DNA of 55,323 nucleotides, from assembly GCA_002723275.1 (NCBI GenBank), contig PBNZ01000039.1, forward strand, positions 1 to 55,323, given 5' to 3'. Below the pieces are notes generated by a model that was given only the letters and a program-made list of their open reading frames with translations, made no database searches and was not told the DNA's origin. Below, in pieces: positions 34,029 to 42,931 of the stretch. The position numbers were made by a program, and so were the translations under genes. Within the stretch, counting starts at the first letter, position 1. Each line of letters begins with the position of its first letter. Source of the DNA: Planctomycetaceae bacterium (lineage in GTDB: Bacteria; Planctomycetota; Planctomycetia; Pirellulales; Pirellulaceae).

Positions 34029-35219
34029 ATGAGCCAGATACCCTTTAACGAACCGTTCATCGCGGGAAAAGAACTCTTCTATATTGCGCAAGCGGTTGCC
34101 CTGGGAAATATTGCGGGCGATGGCCATTTTACGATGGGTTGTGCAAACTTATTGGAAGAACGGTATGGCATCTCCAAAGTTTTAATGATGCCATCCTGTA
34201 CGGCTGCCTTAGAAACGGCTGCGATGCTATGCGATCTGCAGCCAGGCGACGAAGTCATCATGCCGTCCTATACGTTCGTTTCAACGGCAAACGCCGTCGC
34301 TCGACTTGGCGCGAAGCCCGTATTCGTCGATGTGCGTCCGGATACTCTTAATATCGATGAAACGCTCATTCAAGCTGCCATTACTGATCGTACCAAGGCT
34401 ATTTTTCCTGTGCACTATGGCGGTGTTGGGTGTGAAATGGACTTGATCATGAAGATTGCCTCAGATCATGATCTTGTGGTCGTCGAAGATGCAGCGCAAG
34501 GAGTCAATGCATTTTACAAAGAACGAGCTCTCGGCTCGATTGGGCACCTCGCAACATTTAGTTTTCATGAAACAAAAAACTATATCTGTGGCGAAGGCGG
34601 AGCACTTTGCATCAATGCGGATCGCTTTCTCCAGCAGGCTGAAATCATTCGTGATAAGGGCACCAATCGACAGCAATTCTTTCGAGGCGAGATCGATAAA
34701 TATACTTGGGTCGATATCGGTTCGTCTTATGTCCCAAGTGAGATTACTTGTGCGTTTCTCTACGGCCAACTCGAGCTGCTCGACGAAATTGCAGCACGCC
34801 GACGAGAGATCTTTGAGGATTACCGACGCCAGCTCATCCCGCTTGAAAAGGTGGGCGTTGTGAAGTTGCCAGTGGTTCCCAAGCATTGTGTGACCAATTA
34901 TCACCTCTTTTATCTGCTCGTTAAGGACAGGTCCGTGCGCGATCAGCTTTTGTCGTATCTGAAATCGTCCGGTATCCATGCTGTGTTCCACTACGTTCCC
35001 CTGCATTCATCGCCGAAAGGACGTGAACTCGGTTGCGACGTCCCATTGCCGGTAACCGATGATGTTGCAGGCCGACTCATTCGGTTGCCTCTTTATCACG
35101 GCCTTACTGCAGACAAACGGGCCAAAGTTGTCGACGCTATCAAAAGCTTCTTCGAAAAAGATTGCTCTTCTCCGTCGGAATCACGACAAGCCAGCGATGG
35201 CTTCGAATCTGGGGAATAG
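34029..35219 (+). CDS. wecE: dTDP-4-amino-4,6-dideoxygalactose transaminase
   Basis: A PLP-dependent DegT/DnrJ/EryC1 aminotransferase of 396 residues that is strikingly close to E. coli WecE (RffA) from memory: GDEVIMPSYTFVSTANA, VFVDVRPDTLNIDETLI, VVEDAAQGV, FSFHETKNY and KYTWVDIGSSY all correspond. K183 in HETKNY should form the internal aldimine. It would convert dTDP-4-keto-6-deoxyglucose to dTDP-Fuc4N using glutamate as amino donor. It begins 13 bases after the rfbA gene. No recognisable WecD-type acetyltransferase follows; the sugar may stay free, or be acylated by another enzyme such as the FemAB-like protein. Confidence 0.93.
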   Translation: MSQIPFNEPFIAGKELFYIAQAVALGNIAGDGHFTMGCANLLEERYGISKVLMMPSCTAALETAAMLCDLQPGDEVIMPSYTFVSTANAVARLGAKPVFVDVRPDTLNIDETLIQAAITDRTKAIFPVHYGGVGCEMDLIMKIASDHDLVVVEDAAQGVNAFYKERALGSIGHLATFSFHETKNYICGEGGALCINADRFLQQAEIIRDKGTNRQQFFRGEIDKYTWVDIGSSYVPSEITCAFLYGQLELLDEIAARRREIFEDYRRQLIPLEKVGVVKLPVVPKHCVTNYHLFYLLVKDRSVRDQLLSYLKSSGIHAVFHYVPLHSSPKGRELGCDVPLPVTDDVAGRLIRLPLYHGLTADKRAKVVDAIKSFFEKDCSSPSESRQASDGFESGE

Positions 35220-35326
35220 CGACTCAGACTGAATTCAAGCATGTTGTCGACACTAGGCGAAGCCTGTGAAGATGCCCAGAACGGAGTCACCACAGGTATT
35301 CCTGTTGATGATCAGCAAGTGAAATT

Positions 35327-36403
35327 ATGAGCATCCAGACTGAGAACTCAGTACATCGTGATTCGACGCGACGAAAGTCGGTGATCATGATCGCTAAGCT
35401 GGCGTTTGGATTGGCGATCCTTGGCTGGTTGATCGCAACCGGAAAACTTAATCTGGAGTCCTATCAGAGTTTGCTCCGCCCGGGGGCAGTTCTCGCCGTA
35501 CTGGGTATCGGTATCGCTCAATTCGCTGGAATGTCGATTACGCTAAGTCGCTGGTACTTGTTGACGAGTGCGCAAAAGATCCCGTTGAGATTCACTGAGG
35601 TGATGTGGCTAGGGTACCGAGGCATCTTCGCGGGCCTCCTGATCCCCGGCATGCTAGGCCTTGAAGGAGTGCGCCTTCTTTATCTGCGGAAATACCACCC
35701 GAATTGTCTCTCCACTGGGCTGGCATCGATTATGGTTGATCGAGTGGTTGGCCTTCTGGGACTACTGCTCCTGGTGATCATGTTTGGGGTTTTCTACACC
35801 CTGCGAGAGCAGGTTTCCGATTTCAGTCGCATCCTTGGCTACTTGAGTGTATCGACCATCGTAATCGTACTGCTCAGTTTCGCCCTGCTTCGTTTAATGC
35901 GTTACGTAGGCGAAGCGTGGCCTGAGCTCCAAAGGATCAATCGACTCTCCAAGGCAATCGACCGTTACCGAGAACATCCAATTCAACTGACAGGGGCGTT
36001 GTTGCTGTCGATGGTTGGCCACTTTTGTCTTTGCCTCGCTGCGTGGTGTGGCATGATAGCCTTGCGACAGCAAGTTGCACTGTTGGCGATCTCGACAGTG
36101 ACTCCCCTTGTAACTGTACTGCGAATTCTCCCTCTTTCTCCCTTGGGGCTTGGGTTTACTGATGCTGCCGCTGAAGAACTCTATCCGCTTGTTGGAATGG
36201 AAGGTGGTGCCGAAAACCAAATGCTTGTACGCGGAGTTTTCATTTTGGTGTCACTTCTTTGCGGTGTTGCATTTTTGGTGCGACCGTCCTCGAAGAAAGT
36301 TGAGCAACAAGATGATTTGGAAACGGGAGACTTTAACGCTGAAAAGATCGGGCCCATTGAATCTTCTGAGCGTAGGCAGGCCGATCCTAAAATTCGTTTG
36401 TAA
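35327..36403 (+). CDS. Lysylphosphatidylglycerol synthase-type transmembrane protein
   Basis: A 358-residue membrane protein with about eight hydrophobic helices, of the LPG_synthase_TM/UPF0104 family. The segment GYRGIFAGLLIPGMLGLEGVRLLY and the next, STGLASIMVDRVVGLLGLL, are the typical conserved core. The catalytic aminoacyl-transferase domain of MprF is absent, so this is the flippase-like half only. Such proteins appear often in polysaccharide loci and may move a lipid-linked intermediate. The last 60 residues are polar and probably cytoplasmic. Confidence 0.82.
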   Translation: MSIQTENSVHRDSTRRKSVIMIAKLAFGLAILGWLIATGKLNLESYQSLLRPGAVLAVLGIGIAQFAGMSITLSRWYLLTSAQKIPLRFTEVMWLGYRGIFAGLLIPGMLGLEGVRLLYLRKYHPNCLSTGLASIMVDRVVGLLGLLLLVIMFGVFYTLREQVSDFSRILGYLSVSTIVIVLLSFALLRLMRYVGEAWPELQRINRLSKAIDRYREHPIQLTGALLLSMVGHFCLCLAAWCGMIALRQQVALLAISTVTPLVTVLRILPLSPLGLGFTDAAAEELYPLVGMEGGAENQMLVRGVFILVSLLCGVAFLVRPSSKKVEQQDDLETGDFNAEKIGPIESSERRQADPKIRL

Positions 36404-36418
36404 TATATGGGGAGGGGC

Positions 36419-37525
36419 ATGAAGAAGATCGTCCTGATGTTGGCGTTCGACCACGAACTCAGTCTCGGTGCGTGTGAATCATACCGGCGGAATATGTTCC
36501 AGCCGACCGATGCGCTGCTTGAGCTCGCTAACGATATTCAGGTCCCTGTTTGTTTGTTTTCAGATGTTTGCTGTGCGATTAAGTTCCGAGATTGGGATCC
36601 GGACCGGTTCTTTCTTCCGTTTCGAAACCAGCTGGAACGAGCCATTCGGGAAGGCCACGACGTTCAGTTACATATCCATCCCCACTGGTTAGATTCCCAA
36701 TATATTGACGGATCTTTCGTTCCAGCCGAATCCTATTCACTTGGAGTCTTTGCGGATCGAGAGTCGCCCCATGACATTGCCGGAATTATTAATGCGGGCG
36801 TCCAGTTACTCGATGAGATCTGCGGTGGAGTGAACCCGGACTATCGATGCATTGCCTATCGAGCAGGCGGCTTCTCCCTCTCACCGAATACGTCGCAGAT
36901 TGTCGCCGCCTTACACGCAGAAGGGATTCGTATTGAGAGTTCCATTGCGAAGGGAAACCACCTAAAGTCAAACCTTTGGGAAGTTGACCATCGCCAGATG
37001 CCTCATGCCGGCAACTGGTATCTAGGATTTGATGGAATACTGAATCTGCCAGCGAGTGACGGTTTGTACGAGATCCCTATTGCTGCCCGTCCCAGGACTC
37101 CTTGGAATAATATTCCCTTTTTGGTGAAACGGTTCTTGTCCCGTGGACATCAGCCGAATCAAGGAGGAGGACGACCGATTATGGATGGTAATACATCATT
37201 GACCGATAAGATTGCGCGTCTGTTTCCACGTTCAGCTTGGCTGCTGGGCTTTGATACGTTGATTGATACGGTTGACGATTTGATGAGGACCTTGCAATAC
37301 CATATCGATGCCCATGCCGATCATGAATGCCTGGCGATTAGTACTGTTTCCCACCCAAAATTGATGGGGGACTATTCATTCAACTTGATGCGCGAATTTG
37401 TAGGGCGTGTCCGTGAAGAATACGGCGATCTTGTCGAATTCTGTAGTTACCAACAATTCTATGAATCTTATTTCCCTGACTTTTCTCAATCGGTTCCGCT
37501 GGCCGAATCGGACCCATCGGTATGA
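36419..37525 (+). CDS. Atypical NodB-like glycoside hydrolase/deacetylase superfamily protein
   Basis: A 368-residue protein with features of the polysaccharide deacetylase (beta/alpha) barrel but altered motifs: LAFDHELSL replaces the usual TFDDG, and QLHIHPHW (His-x-His-x-His) takes the place of HSxxH. YRAGGFSLSPNT matches the later RAP-type motif. The altered metal site suggests either a different hydrolytic chemistry or loss of deacetylase activity. ATG 36419 directly follows a GGGGAGGGG run; spacing is short, and ATG 36407 (four residues longer) is also possible. It closes the long plus-strand run of the polysaccharide locus. Confidence 0.7.
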   Translation: MKKIVLMLAFDHELSLGACESYRRNMFQPTDALLELANDIQVPVCLFSDVCCAIKFRDWDPDRFFLPFRNQLERAIREGHDVQLHIHPHWLDSQYIDGSFVPAESYSLGVFADRESPHDIAGIINAGVQLLDEICGGVNPDYRCIAYRAGGFSLSPNTSQIVAALHAEGIRIESSIAKGNHLKSNLWEVDHRQMPHAGNWYLGFDGILNLPASDGLYEIPIAARPRTPWNNIPFLVKRFLSRGHQPNQGGGRPIMDGNTSLTDKIARLFPRSAWLLGFDTLIDTVDDLMRTLQYHIDAHADHECLAISTVSHPKLMGDYSFNLMREFVGRVREEYGDLVEFCSYQQFYESYFPDFSQSVPLAESDPSV

Positions 37526-37778
37526 TTTCGCAAGATCTTGTACGGTGAGCGAGTAGGTGTCTTGAGATCGCTCATCTGCAGTCGCAGCCGGCTTTCAAGA
37601 AAGGAATTGGAAGAAGTTGCCTGCTTTGCCAGATGATTTGTGGTCGGCGGTGAGAGGCTATTTTGATTGGCAAAAAGGTCGTCTGACTTACACCATTCGA
37701 TGATTTCTGACTCGCCTTGAGCCACCTCGCTATATTCACCGAGGCGGAAGCTATTGGCTGACCTCTGTTGGCAGTCGG

Positions 37779-39002
37779 CTACTTTCTAGGATTGTCTGTC
37801 GCGGAAAAGACTGCGTCTTGATTTACGTGGCCGTAAATGTTGATTACCTGGTCAGCACACCACTTCCAATCGTAACGCTTGACTTCTTTAGATATCTGTT
37901 GTCGGTCGTAAGCTCGGGATAGGGCAGTCTGAAGGCCACTCAAGACTCCTTCTGTACTGTTCTCGCAAACGACTCCCAATGCTTCGCTCGTCATTATATC
38001 GGGAACAGCACCCACATCGGTCGCGACGCTCGGGCATCCGCAAGAAAGGGCTTCTCCCAGAACGTTGGGGCTACCTTCATCGCGACTACTGAGACAAAAC
38101 AGATCTGCGGCATTATACCATTTGATCAGTGTGGTATTGGGAACCTCGCCTACGAAATGAACTTGGCTTTCGACGCCTAGGCTTGACGCGAGTTTCCATA
38201 GCTCATGAGAACGGTCGCCGCCGACGGTGATAGCTCCGCCAGGGCCAATCAAATAAAGGTGCACGTCCGGGCGGTTTATCGTCGCGATCGCTCGAATAAG
38301 ACGATCAAAGCCTTTTCGGCGAGCAAGAAATCCAACTCCCAGTACGATCGTTCTATCAATTGGTAGCTCGAGTTCCTGACGACAATCTCGCATCTTCAGA
38401 TAGTTGAAGTTCGCCGCGTCAACTCCGTTACGGATGACTGTCGTTCTCTGTGAGGGGGCTCCCATTGCCACGCAATGGTCCTTCAGTCGTTGGCTGAGCG
38501 TGATAATTGCGTCTGATTTCGGAAGTAGTTTTCGAACAAGAAAGCTGCGGCTTCCCCACTCTTTCAAGTGCAGTGCTGGAGTGCCTCGTACTGTAACTAA
38601 TTGTTTTTTCCGGAAGCGACTGGCGATAAGTCTTCCGGCAGGGAGATCGGGAAACGTCCAATGTAAATCGACGAGGTCAAATTCGAATTCCCGGTGGATT
38701 TGTCGCGCGAGTCGGTAAACGCTGATCGAATAACAGATCGCGGTGACAAGCTTGAAAGTGAAGGGGATTGAGAAAAAACGGGGATGGAAGATTTCAATCC
38801 CGTCGATGACCTCGACTTGAGGCACCGAATCCAAGCCTTGGTATCGCTTAAAAAATCTTTGAAAAGGGAACCAGGGGATCGGATTAATGACCTTAATTGT
38901 GCATTTTTTGCTGATCGCACGGAGGCGATTGAGTACGAATATCCCGCGGTTCGGGGCGGCACTTGACGGAAAAAGAAAGCTAATTGCAAGTACCCGGTGC
39001 AT
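37779..39002 (-). CDS. GT4 family glycosyltransferase
   Basis: A GT-B glycosyltransferase of 407 residues on the minus strand. The acceptor domain starts MHRVLAISFLFPSSAAPNRG and includes DLVDLHWTFPDLPAGRL. The donor domain has VIRNGVDAANF, VLGVGFLARRKGFDRL and LSSRDEGSPNVLGEALSCG, with the two donor-binding Glu residues. It is convergent with the preceding plus-strand gene, with 253 bases between them that hold only a weak CCTCG/CGAGG hairpin (37725-37744). It follows the surface-protein gene (39109-42846) on the same strand by 106 bases and could be transcribed with it. Confidence 0.87.
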   Translation of the reverse strand: MHRVLAISFLFPSSAAPNRGIFVLNRLRAISKKCTIKVINPIPWFPFQRFFKRYQGLDSVPQVEVIDGIEIFHPRFFSIPFTFKLVTAICYSISVYRLARQIHREFEFDLVDLHWTFPDLPAGRLIASRFRKKQLVTVRGTPALHLKEWGSRSFLVRKLLPKSDAIITLSQRLKDHCVAMGAPSQRTTVIRNGVDAANFNYLKMRDCRQELELPIDRTIVLGVGFLARRKGFDRLIRAIATINRPDVHLYLIGPGGAITVGGDRSHELWKLASSLGVESQVHFVGEVPNTTLIKWYNAADLFCLSSRDEGSPNVLGEALSCGCPSVATDVGAVPDIMTSEALGVVCENSTEGVLSGLQTALSRAYDRQQISKEVKRYDWKWCADQVINIYGHVNQDAVFSATDNPRK

Positions 39003-39108
39003 GAATTCGTTGCGCCCTGTCCATCGGAGGTGCGTCGATCATTTTCAACGTAAGCGATCGGGGGGCATGACCCGGATTAATGAAGCAATGGCAGCACCGT
39101 GCCTTTAA

Positions 39109-42100
39109 TCAATCGTTATCGCCCACGATTTGCGTGTGAAGCTCAACACCCAAGGCCTGCAAATCGGCGAGTGACTTACTGCCGGAAAACTTGAATACCT
39201 TGTATGGAAGTACATCGTAACGATTATAGTCCCAAAGCTTCATCTCAATGGGACTTGGCATCTCGCCATCTCCAATAAAATTGTCGCCGTTTGGAGAGTC
39301 AACTCTAAGGAAATTATTCGCGAATACACTATCGTTTCGGAACATCGAGTCCATGTTCTGTATATTCCGTTGGTAAATGATGGTATTTCCGACAGTCACT
39401 CGGCTGCCCTCGCTCGATCGCACCTTAAATGGATTGTAGGAATTGCCGGTTAACTGGTTCTGGAAAATGTACCAGGGGCCACCATTTACAGGTTGGAAAG
39501 AGAATCCATTGACTCCTGAATTCCATGTTAGATTTTGCCAGAGCCGATAGTTATCCCAGGCATAATCGGGTTCGATTGAATCATCATAGTTGTCATGAAT
39601 GGCGTTATTGTGGATGTCAATGTTGCCATCACCATATGATATTCCGTCATAGACCTTAGAAATATCATTAAAGGCGGCGACGTGGCCGCGACCTCGGAAC
39701 TCGATCCCCTCACCTGCCGAACCTTGGCCGACAAATATGTTGTCGGAAATGAACCATTCTTCGCCGAAAGATGTCACAGAATATTCTGCGTTTAGCGTCG
39801 AACTTCTCGTAATGGCAACATCTTCCTGGGTATGCTCGGGCGCATCGAAGTAACCGCTGAAGCCCTTGTCGATGACATTCAAATCATCAAGCCAAACATG
39901 ATCGGCCTTGACTTGGATATATGAGAAATTGACATCACCGTCTCCGTAAGCTCGATAGGTGACTGGACTCTCTTCGGTTCCTCCGCGACTGACTTGGAAG
40001 TCTCCGTAATCTCCTGCATGGAGAAGAACGATGTCGGTTGTCGATGCGAGAAGTTCTTCTAGGTTCCAGACCTCCGAGACTGTCGCACCCGCTGGGTTTC
40101 GAGGTTCAGAGCGAGTGGTGAGAGTCGTCGTGGCTGTTGAGTTGCCACCTTCTGGATCCTTCAGAGTGACTTTGATCTCGTAGGAAGTACCCGGCGCTAA
40201 CCTGAATAGTGAACCACTTAATCGATTGACACTCCTCTCAATCGACGAGAACTTGGGCGTTGCAGTATGAACAATGCGATGAAGGTCGAGACCATCCTGC
40301 CACGCTGATGTTCCTGATCGTCGATATCGGAGAGACGCGGTCGCATTCTCATTGGCATCACCCTCAATATCCCAAATCACACTTGCGGAGGTCAGCGTTA
40401 CATCTCCGTGGAGTACGCCAGCCCTGGTCCGATTCGCCGTGGACGCGTTCGGGATGTCACCAACCGAAGTGATTCCATGGTCAGGGATCGGGGTGTCGTC
40501 TGCATTTAGATCCCAGCCATAATACAGCGAGCGAATGAACGTGAACATTTCGTTCTGAATATCGAGGCTACTTTCAAGATCAGCGGAGCCTTCGATTTTT
40601 AGCACGCCGTTGTAGTCCACTCGTGCACCAACCATCGTCAAGCGACCGTCGCGTTCCACGAGAGATCCCGCTAAGCCATCGCGGAATCTCTTGATGCCGG
40701 TGATCTCAGTGTCTTGGGCTTTCCCCGACAGGATTTCTTCATAACGAGTCCAGCGGTCTTCTCCCGCATGTGACTCGAAAGTTACAAGCAGGTAAGCCTT
40801 CGGGGTTGATCGGGTAAGCAGCAACCGCCCCTCTGTGACTGATGAGTTGGCTCCTAAATCTTCAAAGTTCGAAAGCTCCACAAGCGAGCTTACGACCCAG
40901 CCTTGGGGGATCCCGTAAGCCAGTTGATCGGTAAATGATCTCGGTCCCGTGCAGATTTCGCCAAGCCCCTGCTGCTGAGCACCTGCGTCTGGTGCATCGC
41001 CGAGATACGGACCCACCAGATTTTCGAGCCCCGTGATGGCATCTGCCGTACCCGCATCGGTTAAGGCTCCACCCGGAGTTGGCATGATGGAGAGATCGGT
41101 GCCGAGTAACGTATCTGTGGGGATGTTGCTGGCGGCAGCCGTTGACGTGACGTTCACCGTGACAGTTTGTGTGTCGGTCAGACCGCCAGCATCGGCTACC
41201 TGAATGATGAGTGTGTAGTCGTCGCCACTCGTGAAATTAGATCCGTCGACGATCGTGACGAGCCCCGATTCGCTTAATGCAAACAGAGAGCTTCCTGTTC
41301 CGCCCGTGACCGTGTATCCAATGGATTCGTTCGTGTCAGGATCGTCGACATTGACCGTCCCCACCGTTTCTCCATTCGCACTGCCGGCGCTGATTGCCAG
41401 GCTCGACGTTAGTATCGAGGGCGCCTCATTCACATCGTTGATCGTAACCCTGACAATTGCCGTATCGTGGATTGTTCCGTCCGTGACACGTACGAAAAAA
41501 GTGTATGAGGAGGCTTGCTCATGATCGATCAAGGACGATGCCTTGACGGTGAGTTGTCCAGTATTGTCGAGATTGAATGCAGAGACGCCCGTTCCGCCGA
41601 CAATGGAATAGATGAGGGGATCGCCATTAGGGTCCGTCGCGACTACCGTTCCGACGACGGAATCCGTTGCTGAATTCTCATCGATTTCAAATGTTTGATC
41701 GATGATTTTTGGTGGGAAATTCGCGGTCGACAGTTGGAGTCCGATGGCGGAGGGGTCCTGGATGTTTGTTTTTTCCCAGTTACTCCACAGTCTGTTTGTG
41801 AAGGCTTCTCCCGAGGATTCAGCAAGCCACCAACTGCGATGCACGCGACCAATGATGTCGTCTTTTCCATCACCATTGAAATCTGCTGCTGTCACATTGG
41901 TCCAAGGGACATTATTGCTCCAGCTACCCCAGCGACTTGTCGTAAATTTGTTGCCGTCCGAAGCACCGACCCACCAGTTTCCGTTGGCTCGTCCGGTGAT
42001 ATCTTGATTGCCGTCGTCGTTGAAGTCAGCGACCAGTACATCATCCCAGGATACCTTGGTTGACCACTGCCCCCATTTGGCATTGTCGAACGACTCGCCA

Positions 42101-42846
42101 TTGGAAACGGCCACCCACCAACTGCCGTTACTTGTACGACCAACGACATCGGACATGCCATCGCCGTTGACGTCAATCGGTTGCAAGTCTTGCCAGCCGG
42201 CGTGCGCTGACCAGCCGCCCCAGGATCTCGTTTCATAATTGGAGCCTGTGGATTCGGCGACCCACAATGAACCGTTTGCATGGGAAACCATGTCGTCGCG
42301 ACCGTCGCCGTTCGCGTCCAAAACGGCCACATTATTCCAATTTACAGAAGATGACCAAACTCCTAATTTTTGATTGGTAAATGATTCTCCATTGGAGATG
42401 GCTGCCCACCATGCACCGCTTTGAGTTCGGCCAACGATGTCCGCCAGAGAATCGCCGTTGATATCCGCTGCTTGAACATCAAGCCAGTTGATGTTCGCCC
42501 ATGCACCCCATTTCTCGGTTTGGGTTCCCGTTTCGCTCTCTCGGGAAATCCACCATTCCCCATTCCCGCGGGAAGCGACATCTTCCTCGCCGTCACCATC
42601 AAAGTCTGCAAATACAGTATCTAGCCATTCAACTTGATTGGACCACGTTGCCCAATTCGTGGTCGAGATTCCAGCTTCAGTCTCTTGGGAATGAATCCAC
42701 GTACCGTCGATACGGCCTATCAGACTCATGCCGGTTAGCGCAATGCGACTTTCCAGGTTTTCAAGGGCTGGTAATCGTGTGCCACCGAATCTGTGATTTG
42801 CCTTTGGGCGTCGCTTTATTCGGTGTTTTGATCGTTTCCCAAACAT
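39109..42846 (-). CDS. Large surface protein: LEPR-like signal, 7-repeat propeller, cadherin-like, and permuted beta-helix modules
   Basis: A 1245-residue modular protein. Residues 1-40 are basic and end ALENLESRIALTG, a variant of the planctomycete LEPR-XLL N-terminal motif. Residues about 40-365 contain seven repeats of about 48 residues with the core D.NGDG..DI.GR..G.WW, which should make a seven-bladed FG-GAP/VCBS-type propeller binding calcium. Residues about 380-570 look like two cadherin-like domains (FEIDENSATDSVVGTV, then TINDVNEAPSI). Residues 590-780 match the C-terminal module of the protein at 24853-26916, and residues 815-1245 match its FnIII-like and beta-helix part, so the module order is swapped. 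No PEP-CTERM signal. Probably exported and exposed on the cell surface; enzymatic activity unknown. Confidence 0.85.
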   Translation of the reverse strand: MFGKRSKHRIKRRPKANHRFGGTRLPALENLESRIALTGMSLIGRIDGTWIHSQETEAGISTTNWATWSNQVEWLDTVFADFDGDGEEDVASRGNGEWWISRESETGTQTEKWGAWANINWLDVQAADINGDSLADIVGRTQSGAWWAAISNGESFTNQKLGVWSSSVNWNNVAVLDANGDGRDDMVSHANGSLWVAESTGSNYETRSWGGWSAHAGWQDLQPIDVNGDGMSDVVGRTSNGSWWVAVSNGESFDNAKWGQWSTKVSWDDVLVADFNDDGNQDITGRANGNWWVGASDGNKFTTSRWGSWSNNVPWTNVTAADFNGDGKDDIIGRVHRSWWLAESSGEAFTNRLWSNWEKTNIQDPSAIGLQLSTANFPPKIIDQTFEIDENSATDSVVGTVVATDPNGDPLIYSIVGGTGVSAFNLDNTGQLTVKASSLIDHEQASSYTFFVRVTDGTIHDTAIVRVTINDVNEAPSILTSSLAISAGSANGETVGTVNVDDPDTNESIGYTVTGGTGSSLFALSESGLVTIVDGSNFTSGDDYTLIIQVADAGGLTDTQTVTVNVTSTAAASNIPTDTLLGTDLSIMPTPGGALTDAGTADAITGLENLVGPYLGDAPDAGAQQQGLGEICTGPRSFTDQLAYGIPQGWVVSSLVELSNFEDLGANSSVTEGRLLLTRSTPKAYLLVTFESHAGEDRWTRYEEILSGKAQDTEITGIKRFRDGLAGSLVERDGRLTMVGARVDYNGVLKIEGSADLESSLDIQNEMFTFIRSLYYGWDLNADDTPIPDHGITSVGDIPNASTANRTRAGVLHGDVTLTSASVIWDIEGDANENATASLRYRRSGTSAWQDGLDLHRIVHTATPKFSSIERSVNRLSGSLFRLAPGTSYEIKVTLKDPEGGNSTATTTLTTRSEPRNPAGATVSEVWNLEELLASTTDIVLLHAGDYGDFQVSRGGTEESPVTYRAYGDGDVNFSYIQVKADHVWLDDLNVIDKGFSGYFDAPEHTQEDVAITRSSTLNAEYSVTSFGEEWFISDNIFVGQGSAGEGIEFRGRGHVAAFNDISKVYDGISYGDGNIDIHNNAIHDNYDDSIEPDYAWDNYRLWQNLTWNSGVNGFSFQPVNGGPWYIFQNQLTGNSYNPFKVRSSEGSRVTVGNTIIYQRNIQNMDSMFRNDSVFANNFLRVDSPNGDNFIGDGEMPSPIEMKLWDYNRYDVLPYKVFKFSGSKSLADLQALGVELHTQIVGDND

Positions 42847-42886
42847 GAGTCAGTCCAGGGGAGACTTGATAATGGAAGAGGCTTGA

Positions 42887-42914
42887 CGAAGGCGAGCTCG
42901 AGCGTGGGCCTTCG
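42887..42914. repeat. Inverted repeat in the leader of the large surface-protein gene
   Basis: CGAAGGC (42887-42893) and GCCTTCG (42908-42914) are perfect complements, with a 14-base loop that includes a small GAGCTC/CTCGAG-type palindrome. It lies 41 bases upstream of the minus-strand ATG at 42846. There is no T-run on either side, so a terminator is unlikely; a leader hairpin or protein-binding site is more plausible. Confidence 0.35.
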
Positions 42915-42931
42915 CCTATTTGAAATCTACG

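Noticed and set aside
34461-35006. 181-residue minus-strand frame inside the wecE-like gene
   Set aside because: The plus strand here is an unmistakable aminotransferase.
37526-37778. Terminator between the convergent genes
   Set aside because: Only a 5-bp CCTCG/CGAGG stem with a 10-base loop and no T-run is present.
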